The position numbers and the translations under genes were made by a program. Positions 10,845-22,991 of a DNA stretch of 64,000 bases are shown piece by piece (the stretch's first letter is position 1; each line of letters opens with the position of its first letter). The notes under the pieces are model-generated. The model was given only the letters and a program-made list of their open reading frames with translations. It was not told where the DNA came from and did no database searches. The DNA comes from Phyllostachys edulis (lineage: Eukaryota > Streptophyta > Magnoliopsida > Poales > Poaceae), in NCBI GenBank assembly GCA_036346405.1, contig CM070567.1, forward strand, positions 46,735,633-46,799,632. The letters run 5' to 3'.

Positions 10845-13730
10845 CTAGCAAAGAGGTGGGGAGACTCCACTTTGAGATCTTTTTCTCGCTCCCAGGTTGC
10901 CTCTCCTTCTGAGTGGTTGCTCTACTGGACCTTGCACGAACGGATAACCCTGCTCCTGGTAACACGCTCTATGACATTCAGGATCTTGATCGGCTGCTCC
11001 ACTAGGTGAGGTCTTCTTGAAGGTCGATGCTCTCCAACATTGTCCGCTCTGTTGGGACTCGAAGACACTTCTTCAACTGTGAGACGTGGAAGACATTATG
11101 TACTGCAGACAGAGACGTCGGGAGCTCTAGCTGATAGGCAACTTCGCCTTTCCTTTCCACAATCTTGTATGGTCCGATAAACCTTGGTGCGAGCTTTCCT
11201 CTAATTTGAAATCTTCTTACTCCTCTGAGTAGAGTTACTCTAAGGTAGACAAAGTCTCCTATCTCAAAGGACAAGTCTCTGCGACGGTTGTTCGCATAGC
11301 TCTTCTGCCGGGATTGAGCCACTCTCAATCGTTCTCTTATCAGCCTCACTTTGCCTTCAGCATTCTTGATCAAATCGGGTCCAAAGAACTGATGTTCCCC
11401 AACTTGATCCCAAAGGAGAGGAGTTCTACACGGTCTGCCATACAAAGCTTCAAAAGGAGACATTTGCAAGCTGGCTTGATAGCTGTTGTTGTAGGAGAAC
11501 TCTGCATAAGGAAGGTTCTGATCCCAACTCTTCCCAAAGTCTAAAGCACAGGCTCGAAACATGTCTTCAAGAATCTGATTCACACGCTCTGTCTGACCAT
11601 CCGTCTGGGGATGATATGCTGTGTTGAAGTTGAGTCTGGTTCCCAAGGCTTCATGCAAGCTCTTCCAAAATCTCGACGTGAACTGAGAACCTCTGTCGGA
11701 TACTATCCTCTTGGGGACTCCATGTAGACAAACAATCCGGGCCATATATAAGTCTGCCAACTTACTGCTTTGGTAGGTGGTCTTGACTGGTATAAAATGT
11801 ACCACCTTAGTTAAACGGTCAATGACCACCCAGATGGAATCATAACCTGATTAGGTTCTAGGCTATCCAGTGATGAAGTCCATGCCTACTCGCTCCCACT
11901 TCCACTCGGGATTTGGCAAAGGCTGCAACAGACCAGCCGGTCTTTGGTGTTCGGCCTTGACTCTTTGACAAACATCACAGTGTGCGACGAACTCAGCAAT
12001 CTCTCACTTCATACTGACCCACCAATACTTTTCCTTGAGGTCCTGGTACATCTTGGTACTGCCCGGATGAATGGAGTAAGGCGATTCATGGGCTTCCTTC
12101 AAAATCAACTGCTTTATCTATGGGTGATCCAGCACACAGATGTGGCTACCGAACCACACTGTGCCTTTCTCATCTTCAGAAAAACCTGCGGCTTTGCCTT
12201 TTCTCATATTCTTCTTGATTTCTTGGATGTCTTCATCTTCTTTCTGCTTCTCTCGGATCTGGCTCTAAGGGTTGGTTGCACCTCTAGGGTGTTCACACAT
12301 CCTTGGCTAACAATCTCCAAGTTTAGACGTCTCAATTCTTCATACAAACTTGGTTGACTCTTCTGGACCATCATGGTGTTGCAATACCCTTTCCTACTCA
12401 GGGTATCTGTCACTACGTTTGCTTTTCCTGGATGGTAGTGAATTCCAAAGTCATAGTCCTTTATCAACTCCAACCATCTTCTCTGCCTGAGATTTAGCTT
12501 GGACTGGGTGAAGATGTACTTCAAACCCTTGTGGTCTGAGAAGATCTCATAGTGATTACCGATGAGGTAATGCCACCAGATCTTCAAGGCATGCACAATT
12601 GCAGCTAGCTCCAGGTCATGCGTCGGGTAGTTTCCTTTATGAGGCTTCAACTGCCGAGACGCATGAACCACTACTCTACCTTCTTGCATTAGCACATATC
12701 CAAGACCTTGTCGATAGGCATCACAGAACACTTCAAAGTCCTTGCGGATGTCTAGCAAGACTAGCATAGGAGCTGAAACTAGTCTTTTCTTCAACTCTTG
12801 AAAACTCTGCTCACATGCTTCGGTCCACTCAAACTTCTTCTCTTTCTTCAAGAGCTGAGTCAGAGGTCTTGTGATCTTGGAGAAGGCTTCAATGAATCTT
12901 CGGTAGTAATCAGCCAATCCAAGGAAGCTCTTGACTTCCGTGACTGACTTGGGTTGCCTCCAATCCAACACGGCTTCAACCTTGGTCGGATCAATAGCAA
13001 CTCCTTCTGTTGAAACAATCTGACCAAGAAAAGCTACTTGGCTTAGCCAAAATTCACTCTTACTGAACTTGGCATAGAGCTGTTGCTCTCTGAATCTGTC
13101 CAACACTGCTTTGAGGTGCTCTTCATGTTCTTCTTCACCCTTAAAGTAGATGAGGATGTCGTCAATAAATACGACCACAAACTTATCCAAGAACTCCATG
13201 AACACTTTGTTCATCATGTTCATGAAATAGGCTGTGCATTGGTCAAGCCAAAAGACATCATTGTAAACTCATACAGTCCATATCTTGTGGTGAAAGAAGT
13301 CTTGGGGATGTCTTCTGGTCTTATCTTCAACTGATGGTAACCAAACCTTAGGTCGATCTTGGAAAAAATACTTGCTCCTTTCAACTGGTCAAAGAGGCCA
13401 TCGATCTTGGGCAAAGGATACTTGTTCTTGATTGTGATCTCATTGAGTGATCTGTAATCCACACACATCCTCAAACTGTTATCCTTCTTCTTGACAAACA
13501 GTACTGGAGCTCCCCAAGGTGATGAGCTTGGTTGAATGAAACCCTTGTCTTGCAACTCTTCGATCTGCCTCTTCAATTCTGCTAGCTCATTCGCTGGTAT
13601 TCTGTAGGGTCTCTTTGAAATTGGAGCTGTCCCTGGGACCAGGTCGATTAGGAGCAAGATGTCCCTATCGGGTGACATACCAGGTAGTTCCTCTGGGAAC
13701 ACATCCGTGTACTCTTGGACCACTGGGAGG
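10845..13730 (-). pseudogene. gypsy element 2 pol: RT, RNase H, integrase, chromodomain-like tail (broken)
   Basis: Open pieces on the minus strand: 13730-13220 covers the RT fingers (DVFPEELPGM, CVDYRSLNE). 13223-12204 holds RT palm VVFIDDILIY and RNase H (FCDAYRQGLG; DTLSRK near its end). A damaged integrase zinc-binding segment lies at 12200-11830. 11829-11002 is the integrase core and C-terminus (VIDRLTKVVHF to NVFHVSQLKKC). The frame shifts near 13230 and 12210, in-frame stops lie around 12003 and 11860, and the chromodomain-like tail (PIKILNVIERVT near 10990-10950) is cut off by TAG after EDLT. It is not functional. Confidence 0.92.
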
Positions 13731-14827
13731 TAGGGGTGAAAACGGATCGGATACAGATGGATAATGGCCCTGTCATATTTGTTTTCATTTTTTTTAGATC
13801 TAGATACAAATACGAATACCCCGGATACGAATACGAATATAAATAATACCAAATACAAATGCGGAGCGAATACGAATCAAAACGAATACGGTCGCGGATA
13901 TTTTTCGAAACATGAAAACCCCTTAAATTGTATGCCAGAAATTAACGAAAACATATAATTAGTTTATTTGATGCAAACATTCATGAATTGTTCATATTTT
14001 CAGTAACCACACATAACATTGGCACCTAGTTTACCATATTTAGCTCATAAGTCATGACTCACAAAGTCACAAGTCATCACACATTCACACTTAGTTCATC
14101 ACATACATATATAAAACTTAGTTCACACTAACATTATGGCTGGTTGGTTAATCTATACGCAAATGACTGTAACATCCCAAAGTATGTTGCCAAAAATAAA
14201 ATTAGTATTTTATTAGATTTTCTGAGATTTAAAAGAGTTTTCTTGGTTAAAAAGAACAAAAATAAAATAAAATCGATTATTTAATTTCCTAGTTTTAATG
14301 TCAAAAATAAAATTTATTGATTTTTTAGGATTTGTTTGGATTTAAAGTGAAAAGGAAATTTTAATTAATTTCTTTAATTTTACGGAGTTTAAAAAGGTTT
14401 TTAGATTTTTCATAAATTAAAAATAATTTATGTGAAAAAATAAAAACCAACTTTAAGTTGGAATTAATTTTATTAAGTTCAAAATAATTCAAGGACTTTC
14501 TGTGATTTTTTCTAGAATTTTTAACTCTATTTGCTATTTTCTAAAAGGCTATTTGATTTGTTGCGTTTTCTAAAATTCGGAAATCAATTAAAATCTCCTT
14601 CTCTTTTGGGCCAAAATCTGGATATCCGGACTTCATCTTATCCGGATAATCCGTATTCATATCTGTATCCACTGGATAGCATGCCTACCGTATTCGTTTC
14701 CGTTTTTGACAAAAAATCTGAATTCGTTTCCGATCCGAAAATTATCCGAGAAAAATCCGATTCGAGATAATCCGAATCAGTTTCCGTCCGGATCGGTCGG
14801 AAACTATCCAATCCGTTTTCATGCCTA
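13731..14827. mobile_element. non-autonomous hAT-type element (1097 bp) with perfect 8-bp target duplication
   Basis: It starts TAGGGGTGAAAACGG and ends with the imperfect inverted copy CCGTTTTCATGCCTA. CTGGGAGG flanks it on both sides (13723-13730 and 14828-14835). Subterminal ATCCGGATA/CGGATAC words are abundant at both ends. No transposase frame exists. The first ~370 bp match 29112-29490, the left end of a larger element, so this is a deletion derivative of that family. It interrupts the protease-RT linker of gypsy element 2. Confidence 0.92.
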
Positions 14828-14835
14828 CTGGGAGG

Positions 14836-15310
14836 TCTCCAAGCTTGACTTCCTTTAGACTGGTCAAGAGATGTCTTGCTCTATCAGAGGTCTTGGGTCT
14901 GAACTCCACTTGAATTCCTTGCTAATTGGTGAGAGTGATAGGCCTACTGGCACAGTCTATCTGGCCTTGATTTTTAGCTAGCCAATCCATTTCGAGAATC
15001 ACGTCCAATCCTTGGGAGATCAAGACTATTAAGTCTGCCAAGAAGGGTACTCCCGAGATCTCTAAGATAAGATTTGGGCATAGGGAACTAGTCCTCATCT
15101 CCGAGCCAGGAGATGGATTAACATAGGGTTAACTAAGAGAGAGATAGATAACCCATATTTACCCACAAACTTACTTAAAACAAAAGAATGCGACGCTCCA
15201 GAATCAAATAAAACTGAGGCTGTTATTGAATTGACAAGGAACGTACCAAGGACCACGTCTGGTGCGGTCTGAGCTTCTTCCACTGTGACGTGATTCACAC
15301 GACCTCTCAT
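14836..15310 (-). pseudogene. gypsy element 2 aspartic protease (broken)
   Basis: The piece 15310-15095 contains the protease active-site word LFDSGASHSFV. A frameshift near 15118 and an in-frame TAG near 14925 interrupt the rest, which includes a DWLAKN segment near 14990. The region joins the RT segment across the hAT insertion: the same CTGGGAGG octamer is found on both sides of it. Confidence 0.88.
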
Positions 15311-16381
15311 GAACTACACTGAGGGCTTCACAGAGGAGGTGCTACCAGGTGCTGGAGCTACCTGACCCGGTCGGGTTGGGGTGGCCGCTTGCTGCTTCTT
15401 CGGGCACTTATTGGCGTAATCCCCCACTTCGTTGCAATAAAAGCAAGTAACACCTACAGAGGAGGTCGTAGGCGCCTTCTTCGGGATCTAGCCACCCGGG
15501 GAGGTCTTGCGGAAACCCGGGCTGGTCGGGCGTTGAGCTGACACAGGTGCCTTGGACAAAGAGGTCCTGGGCTTGGGAAAACCCCTAGGGTTGAACTTCT
15601 GAGCTGCCTTCTTCCTCTTGCGATTCTCTATCTCTATAAGCTTGCCCTCTTGGCGAATGGCCTTGCTGACCAGCTGCTAGAAATCGGTGTAATCTTGGGT
15701 GATCAGGAGGACTGAGAGATCATCATTGAGCCCTTCCAGGAAATGCTCTTGCTTAGCTTCATCAGTGGCGACGTTTTCTGGTGCATAGCGGGCCAACTGG
15801 TTAAACTTATGCAAGTACTCATTTACGATGCGGCTGCCCTGGCGCAGGTTGCAAAACTCTTTATTCTTCAAGGGCATCATGCCCGGTGGAATATGTGCAC
15901 GACGGAAAGCCTACACAAACTCATCTCAAGTGATGGTCTAAGAATCAGCGTGGGACTGGGTGAAGTTATCCCACCACTCGGATGCCGGTCCATTAAGCTG
16001 GTGAGAGGCAAAGAGCACCCTCTCACGATTAGTGTACTGGATCATGTCCAGCTTCCTGCCAACTGCTCTAAGCCAATCATTTGCCTCCATTGGCTCAGTG
16101 CTACTAGAGAAGGTCGGAGGGCGCAACATCATGAACTCCGCTATGTTGGACCTTGGAGGATGTGGAGCAGTTGCTTGAGGTTGGGCTGCTGCTGCTGCTT
16201 GCAGGGTCTGGGTGTTGTTGATGGATTGAGCAAGTAGTTTGATCAACTGGGCTTGGTTGGCCATCATTTGATTCCAATCAGGTCCTGCAGCTGGAGGAGG
16301 TGGTGGTGGAGGAACTGGGTTTTCTTGCACATTCTCTCGATTCTGACTGCCAGTGCTGCCACTGCCGTGAGTCGTCATCAT
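15311..16381 (-). pseudogene. gypsy element 2 gag (broken)
   Basis: The open piece 16381-15938 starts MMTTHGSGST, has a proline run, then a typical plant gypsy gag core (ANDWLRAVGRKLD, HQLNGPASEWW). After a TAG near 15936 the capsid part continues (15880-15677, RQGSRIVNEYLHKFNQLARY), with further stops near 15911, 15676 and 15488. The single zinc knuckle reads CFYCNEVGDYANKC near 15450: the zinc-binding histidine of the usual GHYANKC is aspartate. Confidence 0.88.
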
Positions 16382-16764
16382 CTGCCAGATCTCCAGAGAC
16401 TTAGAAAAGAAGAGGAGAAACTAAGGGGGACAGAGCGAAACAACCCACCCAAGCACAACAACCACACAAAAAGCTTTTCAAAGTACTATAATAGCTATAC
16501 ATGTTCTACTCGACACTAGAGGTCTTAGGGGGAGGTCCTGAACACTAGGGGCTACTCGAGAGACCACATAGAGAGATTTCAAGGGAAAGAGGATCCATTT
16601 GACACTGTAAAATGGTGAAGAGACAATAAGGTAAGGAAGAATACCAGAGGGAGGTAAGGGTAGAAAGATGACCACGATGAGAAGAGAACAAATTATCCTT
16701 CTTGTTATATATAAAATAGGTTTTGAAATTGCCATTCTACTAGGTTACGACCTACAATCGAGAT

Positions 16765-16779
16765 GGCTCTAATACCACT
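16765..16779 (-). other. primer binding site of gypsy element 2
   Basis: On the minus strand TGGTATTAGAGCCA follows the 5' LTR end CGCCACA. It is complementary to the 3' end of initiator tRNA-Met apart from one transition (TGGTATCAGAGC is usual). Confidence 0.85.
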
Positions 16780-18793
16780 TGTGGCGGTCCGAGCCTCAGG
16801 GAGGTCTGACGCCTATCCCAGGAGCACCTCGAAGGGAGGTCCTGTGAAAGTCCGGACCTCAGGGAGGTCGAAAGCCTGATCCGGGAGCACCCTAAAGGGA
16901 GGTCCCGAAATCCCTGTGCACAACCGAGCTAGTCCCAAGGACCAACAGCTAGCTCACACAGTGAACAAAAGTGGTAACATCCATCAATGCAACTTTATCA
17001 AAATAACAACAGAGTTGATTACAAGGGTGGCTTAATAGCCGACAAACAAAACACAGCAGAACAAAAGTGGAGTGGTCTACATGATTTGCCACAGGCAATC
17101 GTCTGGAGGTCGCAGCCTAGTCATCTTGGAGGTCCTCTGGCTCATCGAAGATGTCCTCTCCTGCTCAAATAGGTCAAGCAAGAGTGAGCACAACAACCGT
17201 GCTCGCAAGTCACACCCGTCAAGTAACAGATTGAATGCATGCATACAAGGATGTCCCAAAGGAGGTCTTATAGGGTTGTCTTTGTATAAAGCCAAGTTTC
17301 TTTCCAATTACATATACTAAGTTCCAAAGCAGTTATACAATAACTAAAATTCATTTTCTAAATCAATTTTATAGTTGGATAAAATTCATCAACAAGTGGT
17401 GAAGGATACCCTCCTATCACAAGGCACCCTGCCTGAACCCATTTGGTTAGACATCCAAAACCATTTCAAAGAGGTCTTTTGAAAACAAAACCAACATCTA
17501 ACTTGGAGCAGCTTTGCCAGCATGTCCTTGACCGCGGACATGGCTATTCAAATAGTTTTACACTCTACAGAGGTGTACAACTTTACCCATAAGATACGAC
17601 TTCTCTAGTTTGTTTGGTATCCGTCGATACCGCCACTCACTACCGTAGGTAAGTGGTCTAGAGCACGTGACAAGGCCTTTACAATGCGCCATTCCACCGC
17701 AGTCCCCCCTCGCTAAGGTTTCTCCCCCGACGAATGGAAACCCGCCGAGTTCATAGCCCCCTCTTGTGCGAGGTGGGAATAAAAGAAAGTAGGTCGTTAA
17801 GACACCCACACAACCAGATGAAACAATCACGGTGGAACATTGCAAATTAGTTAGCCAGGTCCCGCCCATACGAGACATGTGGTTGCACGGTGAGGCATGG
17901 CAAAATACACTCGAAGACTGGTCCTTAACTGACTTGGGTGACTTCCACAAAACCCTGGGCATCGATCATAGAAATGACTCGATCCCGTGCATAAACATGC
18001 ACCCATCCAAACAGCCAGTTCGCCCAAGTCCAAGCCAATTTCCCTTTTTTGCTTTGCTTTTTAAAAACATTTGCAAACTACCACGACAACCCAATGTTAT
18101 GGATTAAAATATTTAGACAACATTGGTTTTTTGGCAGTAAAACTCCCAAATCAATATTTTGGTCTAAGCTTGACTAAGCAAAGAGTTTTGAAACATGCTA
18201 GTTCATACTAATGTACCAACTAGCTCTTACTACGGTGACAAGGGGTGATCGAATCAATAGTCAAGTTCGGGTGTACAAAGGAACTAGGAATAACTACACA
18301 GTTAAAACAGGGATTTGAATTACTTGATTTTGAAATAAGCATGTAGTAATAATTTGAAACAAAACTTAAATAATTTGAAATACTGGGTCCAATTTGATCA
18401 AGGGTATAACTTGTCTTGCTTGAAAGCTTGAGGGTCTTCTTCGCAGAACTTGGGCTCCCCAGAATCGTCAAACTCTACACGTGAAAAACGAAGCAAATCA
18501 AATAAAGACCAAATAAAAAAACCAAATAAACTCCAAACAAACCAAACTAAAACCAACAGCGAGGAACTAAAAAGCTCAAAGGAGGAGGTCCTGAGGAGGA
18601 ATGCCTGAGCAGAGCAAGAAAGTTGGAGAAGGCTAAAGGAGATATAAGAGGATTGCTCATGCTTTTATAGCCGGGGAGGACGGGAAGAGCAGCTGAGAAA
18701 CTCTGAAGCACACGAGATCAAGGGTAGGTGGCGGCAGACGAGCACGAGTGCAGATGTCTTGTGAAGCTGCCCGGGGATAAGACGGGGCATGCT
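16780..18793 (-). repeat. 5' LTR of gypsy element 2, truncated in U3
   Basis: It is the same LTR as 8028-10798 and collinear with it until 18793, where the sequence changes to another LTR starting TGTGAGAACC. The leader mini-exon is at 18474-18415 (60 nt) and the acidic exon at 17160-17117, so the split frame is intact in both copies. The splice donor here reads ACAAGT instead of GCAAGT. TATAAAAG is at 18669-18662. Confidence 0.9.
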
Positions 18794-19142
18794 TGTGAGA
18801 ACCCGGGGTATTTAGCTTGTAATACTTAGCCATCCACTTGACCCTAGTATCACAAACCAAATATCCCGTGCCTCGGGAAAATGTATACATCCCAAAAGTG
18901 CTGTATACACACCCTTTTACAAAATCATGCATCAATTCCATACAAACATAGAAACAAAGCACAAACCTTAACAAGAGACATACATAATAGAGATTTATTA
19001 CACAAGGGGCCAACCATCCACCAAAGCTAAAACTTAAATAACAGCGGAAGCAATTATGCCATAAGATGGCGATAAACAAAAGCCAACCGGTTTGCCATTA
19101 CCCCACAAGGCAAAGCCGGCCAAGACTCGCCTTGACTAGTCG

Positions 19143-20555
19143 TCAAAGCGAAGTCCACTCACTAAAGTTAATCCCTTGGGGATCAACCTCCTCTGCAACA
19201 ATTAATTAAGCAAAGAAAATGAGTACAAAAATGTACCTCCTCTGCAACATTTAATTAAGCAAAGAAAATGAGTACAAAAATGTACTCGCAAGACTTACGT
19301 GTAGTGTAACAAGCCTATACATATGCTACATGCAAGCTTATTTAAGTGGAGGAGGCTCTAGACTCATTTTCAGCATAAAGCAAGTTTTCATTTGCAATAA
19401 TGTAATAGATTTAAAGTAGTTTTACAATCTGTTTTTAATGTTTAAATAACAGCGAGTAACAACATAATAACAATAGATAGATGACAACAACAACCTGGAA
19501 GTGACTAACCCAATAGTCACCACAACAATAGCATGAATTACCCATTCATACCATCTACAACAAGTTTTAATTAAAAGGTTATAGTCTAACTCTCGAAAGA
19601 CCTCCCCAAGCGTGCCCATAACCTAGGACAAGGCTATTCGAATAGTTTGAACCATGCAGGGGTGTACTAATGTACCCACACGCCAAACCACCTTTTCATC
19701 GCATGATTAAGCACACTTCCTTTGGTATGCCGACACAGCTAAGTCCTACGAGACATTTCCAATAGATTATGCTAATTAAGAGTCGCACGTATGGGGGTTA
19801 TCACCTAGCGGACCGCCGTTACAGGCTCCCACTAAGGACCCATACGAAGAGTAGGATGCACCGGCCCAGCCTAAGCAACTGCGGGTGCTCCCCTCCTTTC
19901 CCAACAACAAACATTTTTCTTTACAACCACCACACGACTCATTAATTAACATCCCCCAAAGTACCTAGCCAAGAGAGGTCCCATATCCCCCTCGTGTGGT
20001 TAGCACGCAAAATTGCTTGGTTTAGTGTAACAAGATGTTCGGTCCTTGTTGACTTAGGCACCATTCCATTCACACCAACAGATCACACCAACATACCATT
20101 GTGCCTAAGTCTAAAACAGTTTTATTTTCAGTTTTCGACTTTACAAATTAACAAAGCACAAAGTGTTGGACATAATGGAATAATAATAAAGTTTTTGTGT
20201 GATCAAGGTCATCGACATACGTCGACAACCGCCCAATTCTATCGGTAGCTAAGCATTTCTAAGCCTGACACCGTAAAGATATTAAAAGAGCATAATTCAA
20301 TCACCGGGCTCTAATTCACCGGCGAGATTAATAACTTATGTTTAGTGGCAGGGGATGAACAATTTAAGGGCAACCATGCAATAGAATTAGCTATCTCTAA
20401 TCGGTAAAATTAACTTTGACACAAAGGCATGCATACATACAATTTGCAAACAAAGTATTAGACTTTAAAAGTAATGGGATTATTATGATCAAATTGCTTG
20501 CCTTGCTGGAGATGCTCAATATGCTGCAGAGGATCACTCTCGCAATCAACATCAT
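19143..20555 (-). other. LTR 3a leader mini-exon, GC-AG intron and acidic exon
   Basis: The minus-strand mini-exon 20555-20502 is 54 nt (DDVDCESDPLQHIEHLQQ), preceded by a TAG acceptor and followed by a GCAAGC donor. The acceptor TTGCAG precedes the exon 19192-19143, which runs in phase (EEVDPQG) to a TGA. The intron would be about 1.3 kb. Confidence 0.45.
19187..19284. repeat. 49-bp tandem duplication spanning the putative acceptor
   Basis: CCTCCTCTGCAACA and the following bases to AATGTA occur twice in a row (19187-19235 and 19236-19284) with one difference. The unit includes the minus-strand TTGCAG acceptor and the start of the acidic exon, so this LTR has two tandem acceptors. LTR 3b has one. 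Confidence 0.85.
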
Positions 20556-21821
20556 CTAACGGTAGGAACTGACAAAGCGAAAATAACAGCGAATAAACAC
20601 CAAAATTCCAAAAAGTCTCCAACAATTATGAAATCACTACAGAAGAAAGATATTGATTTTATAAGGTATCCAGATTAATCTCTCTAGTCATCTATCTTGC
20701 AAAAGATCCACTGCCAGCTACTAAACATCCAAATAGCATACAAGGCTACACATTTGTATGATGACATACTACTAGCATTTTCCAATTAACCTTAATGAGT
20801 TATTTACTAACAGGGAGCATTCAAATGAGCCAGCTAATAACTTTGGTACAGCTTCCAACCTAAACCTTACCCTTGCAAAATATTCAACACTATTCTCACT
20901 AACCATTTCCAAAATTCCTCACTTAAGCTAAAACAAGTTAATTGACATGCTAATCAAAGGACCCAAACCATACATCGAGAAACATCACAAGGCAGTGAAG
21001 GCCGACAGGAAAACAGAAGTGGCTCGGGCATGGCTTGGCACCCGTGAGGAGGGTTGACAACGGCCGCCGCATACGGGCAAAGTAGAACCAGCCACCAGAC
21101 AGTCCTTCTACATACACAGAGTGAGTGAGGCCCACCTGTAGAGGAACAAAAATCATTCTCTGAGGCATTTATACAAACACATAGAGGGCAAGCAAGAGGA
21201 AACCGAAGGTGGCTCAAGGAGGCCGATGGTGGTGTCGTGCGGCTGCCGTGCGCGGAGAAGAGAGGAAGGGTGGTGGCGCAGGGGCCCAGAGCGACGGCAG
21301 AGGAGGCGCAGGGAGCCGGCGGTCGGGGCAGATTTGGACGGCAGGAGGGCCGACGGGGGTCCGGAGGGAGGGGAGGACATGCAGGCGACGAAGGCACGGC
21401 ACTTGGGCCTTGCTCAGCAGGGAGGTGAAGCGGCGATCTTGGTGGCCTTCAGAGCAACAGCAGTCGGCGGATCCGGGCGGGAGGGACGACGGCGCCGAGA
21501 GTGATCTGGCGGCTCGGGGGTGGAGGTGGTACAGGCTCGGCGAGCTCGGCGCGGTGGTGGCGGCAGCAGCTGCCGGGGATGGGGAAGACCGGGAGGCGAC
21601 GGCGCTCGGGTGTGCTGGCTCGGCCGAGGAAGACGAAGCCGATGCAGATCCGGTGGCGCCATGAGCAGGGAGGCGCGAGGGAGCCGAGTGGCACCGTCGG
21701 GCGACCGGAAGGCGGCGGCGGCGGAGCGGTGCGAAAATGGAGCTGCCATGCTCGGCGCGGCTCTGCGGTTGAAGAAGGGGCAAGGGCGGCCTTGACCAAC
21801 TGAATTGTAACATCCCAAATA

Positions 21822-21935
21822 TGGGTGTGTGTTTCAAATGTAACCAAACCAGGATTTGTGTTTCAAATGTAACCAAATCTAGGTTTGTGTTTCAAATGTA
21901 ACCTATTATGGGTGTGTGTTTCAAATGTAATTAAA
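21822..21935 (+). repeat. 30-bp tandem repeats at LTR 3b start
   Basis: Four copies of a unit built on TGTGTTTCAAATGTAACC lie end to end with a period near 30 bp, just inside the LTR terminus. Confidence 0.85.
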
Positions 21936-22966
21936 TGAGTAGAAATTAAAACTTTTCTCACATCTTGAAACTCTTGAACTTTTCTATAATTCTTGTCAAG
22001 AGTTGTGGAATTCAAAACCCTAAACCTCCTGTTGACTAAAGTCAAACCCTTATTCAACTTTGTCACAAATCTGTATTCAACCTTGGAAAATATTTTTTTT
22101 CTTGGTTCTAAGGATGATGTGTGACCCCTCTGAAAAATTTCACAATTTTTAGAAATTATTTGATAATTTTTGGAGGCAAGTCAAACCAATTTTTCAATTG
22201 GTCAAACCCTAAAGCAAACCTTGAGGAATTTCTTGAGAAAAATGTAGTGCATAAAAATCTCTAGATATTTTATGTAAGGTTAATCCTGGAGTGAGGAAGC
22301 TCTAGTTAAAATTTCATAATTTTTGGAGTTAGTTTGCTACCTCTAAAAATTCTTCCAAAACTCAACTTCAAATTATGAATTCAAACCTGGCTTGCACTGT
22401 TCCTCGGGCGCACCTGGTTGCACTGTTGGGCTCGAGCCAATCGACTCGATCGAACCAACTAACGGTACCGACCGGGCCGACTCGGTGCGTCCGTTGTCAC
22501 CCGTTGGATATCCATCTAACCGCCCTGATGCATTCAATCCTGGCCGTCCATCTCCGATCCAGCGGCTGGCGCGTCGTCCTCTTCCTCGTGCTCGCGCGGC
22601 GCAGCGCCAGCGCAGGGTTGCCATGGCAGTGTGCGTGCGTGGGGAGGGGTAGTGCCTTGTCACCTCCCAACCGCTCTTTGCTGTTGCTAATTAATGCGCG
22701 CTAGTGCTTTCGGCCCCTTTGGCGTGTTCAGAGCTGCTCCCATTGCCCTCAGCGTCCTCGCGGCAGACTTGACCGTGGGAGAGCTCTCCCGTTGCCCTCC
22801 TTGCCTCTTTGCTACTTAAGCTCCCTGGCTCCGTCCTTAGCTTCCTTTCACCACCCCGCAGCCCATGCTTGCACCCCCTGTGTTTGCTTGAGCTCAAACC
22901 ACCAGAACCCACTGCCGCCATTGTTGGCCTTGGAGCTCATGGGTGAAGGCAGTGCCCCAGTGGCTT

Positions 22967-22991
22967 CTCTCTCTCTCTCTCTCTCTCTCTT
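22967..22991. repeat. CT microsatellite
   Basis: An uninterrupted (CT)n run of about 12 units in the GC-rich leader of LTR 3b. CT-rich leaders are common downstream of plant transcription starts. Confidence 0.9.

Larger units (their letters stand above)
8028..18793 (-). mobile_element. Ty3/gypsy chromovirus element 2 with both LTRs (5' LTR truncated)
   Basis: Read on the minus strand the order is: 5' LTR (18793-16780), primer binding site, gag, protease, a hAT insertion, RT, RNase H, integrase, chromodomain-like tail, polypurine tract, 3' LTR (10798-8028). Over the first ~165 bases from their U5 ends the two LTRs differ at 14 sites, 13 of them transitions. The 5' LTR lacks about 750 bp of U3 because another LTR begins at 18794. 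Five bases (ATTCG) at 8023-8027 would be the target duplication, but its partner is lost. Confidence 0.92.
18794..21805 (-). repeat. gypsy LTR 3a (minus orientation), U3 side not resolved
   Basis: It begins TGTGAGAACCCGGGG, the inverse of the LTR end at 26324. The stretch 18794-20505 is clearly homologous to the complement of 24748-26324. It lacks an adjacent primer site or gag, so it is a solo or truncated LTR. The far end has no TGTTACA terminus; it meets the start of LTR 3b head to head at 21806. The GC-rich part 21214-21790 corresponds to the GC-rich leader of LTR 3b, and its long frames on both strands are not credible genes. Confidence 0.8.

Noticed and set aside
21209..21876. Long open frames on both strands (up to 220 residues) in GC-rich DNA
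   Set aside because: Six overlapping frames are open at once and have Pro/Ser/Arg- or Gly/Arg-rich low-complexity products. The stretch corresponds to the GC-rich leader of a gypsy LTR.
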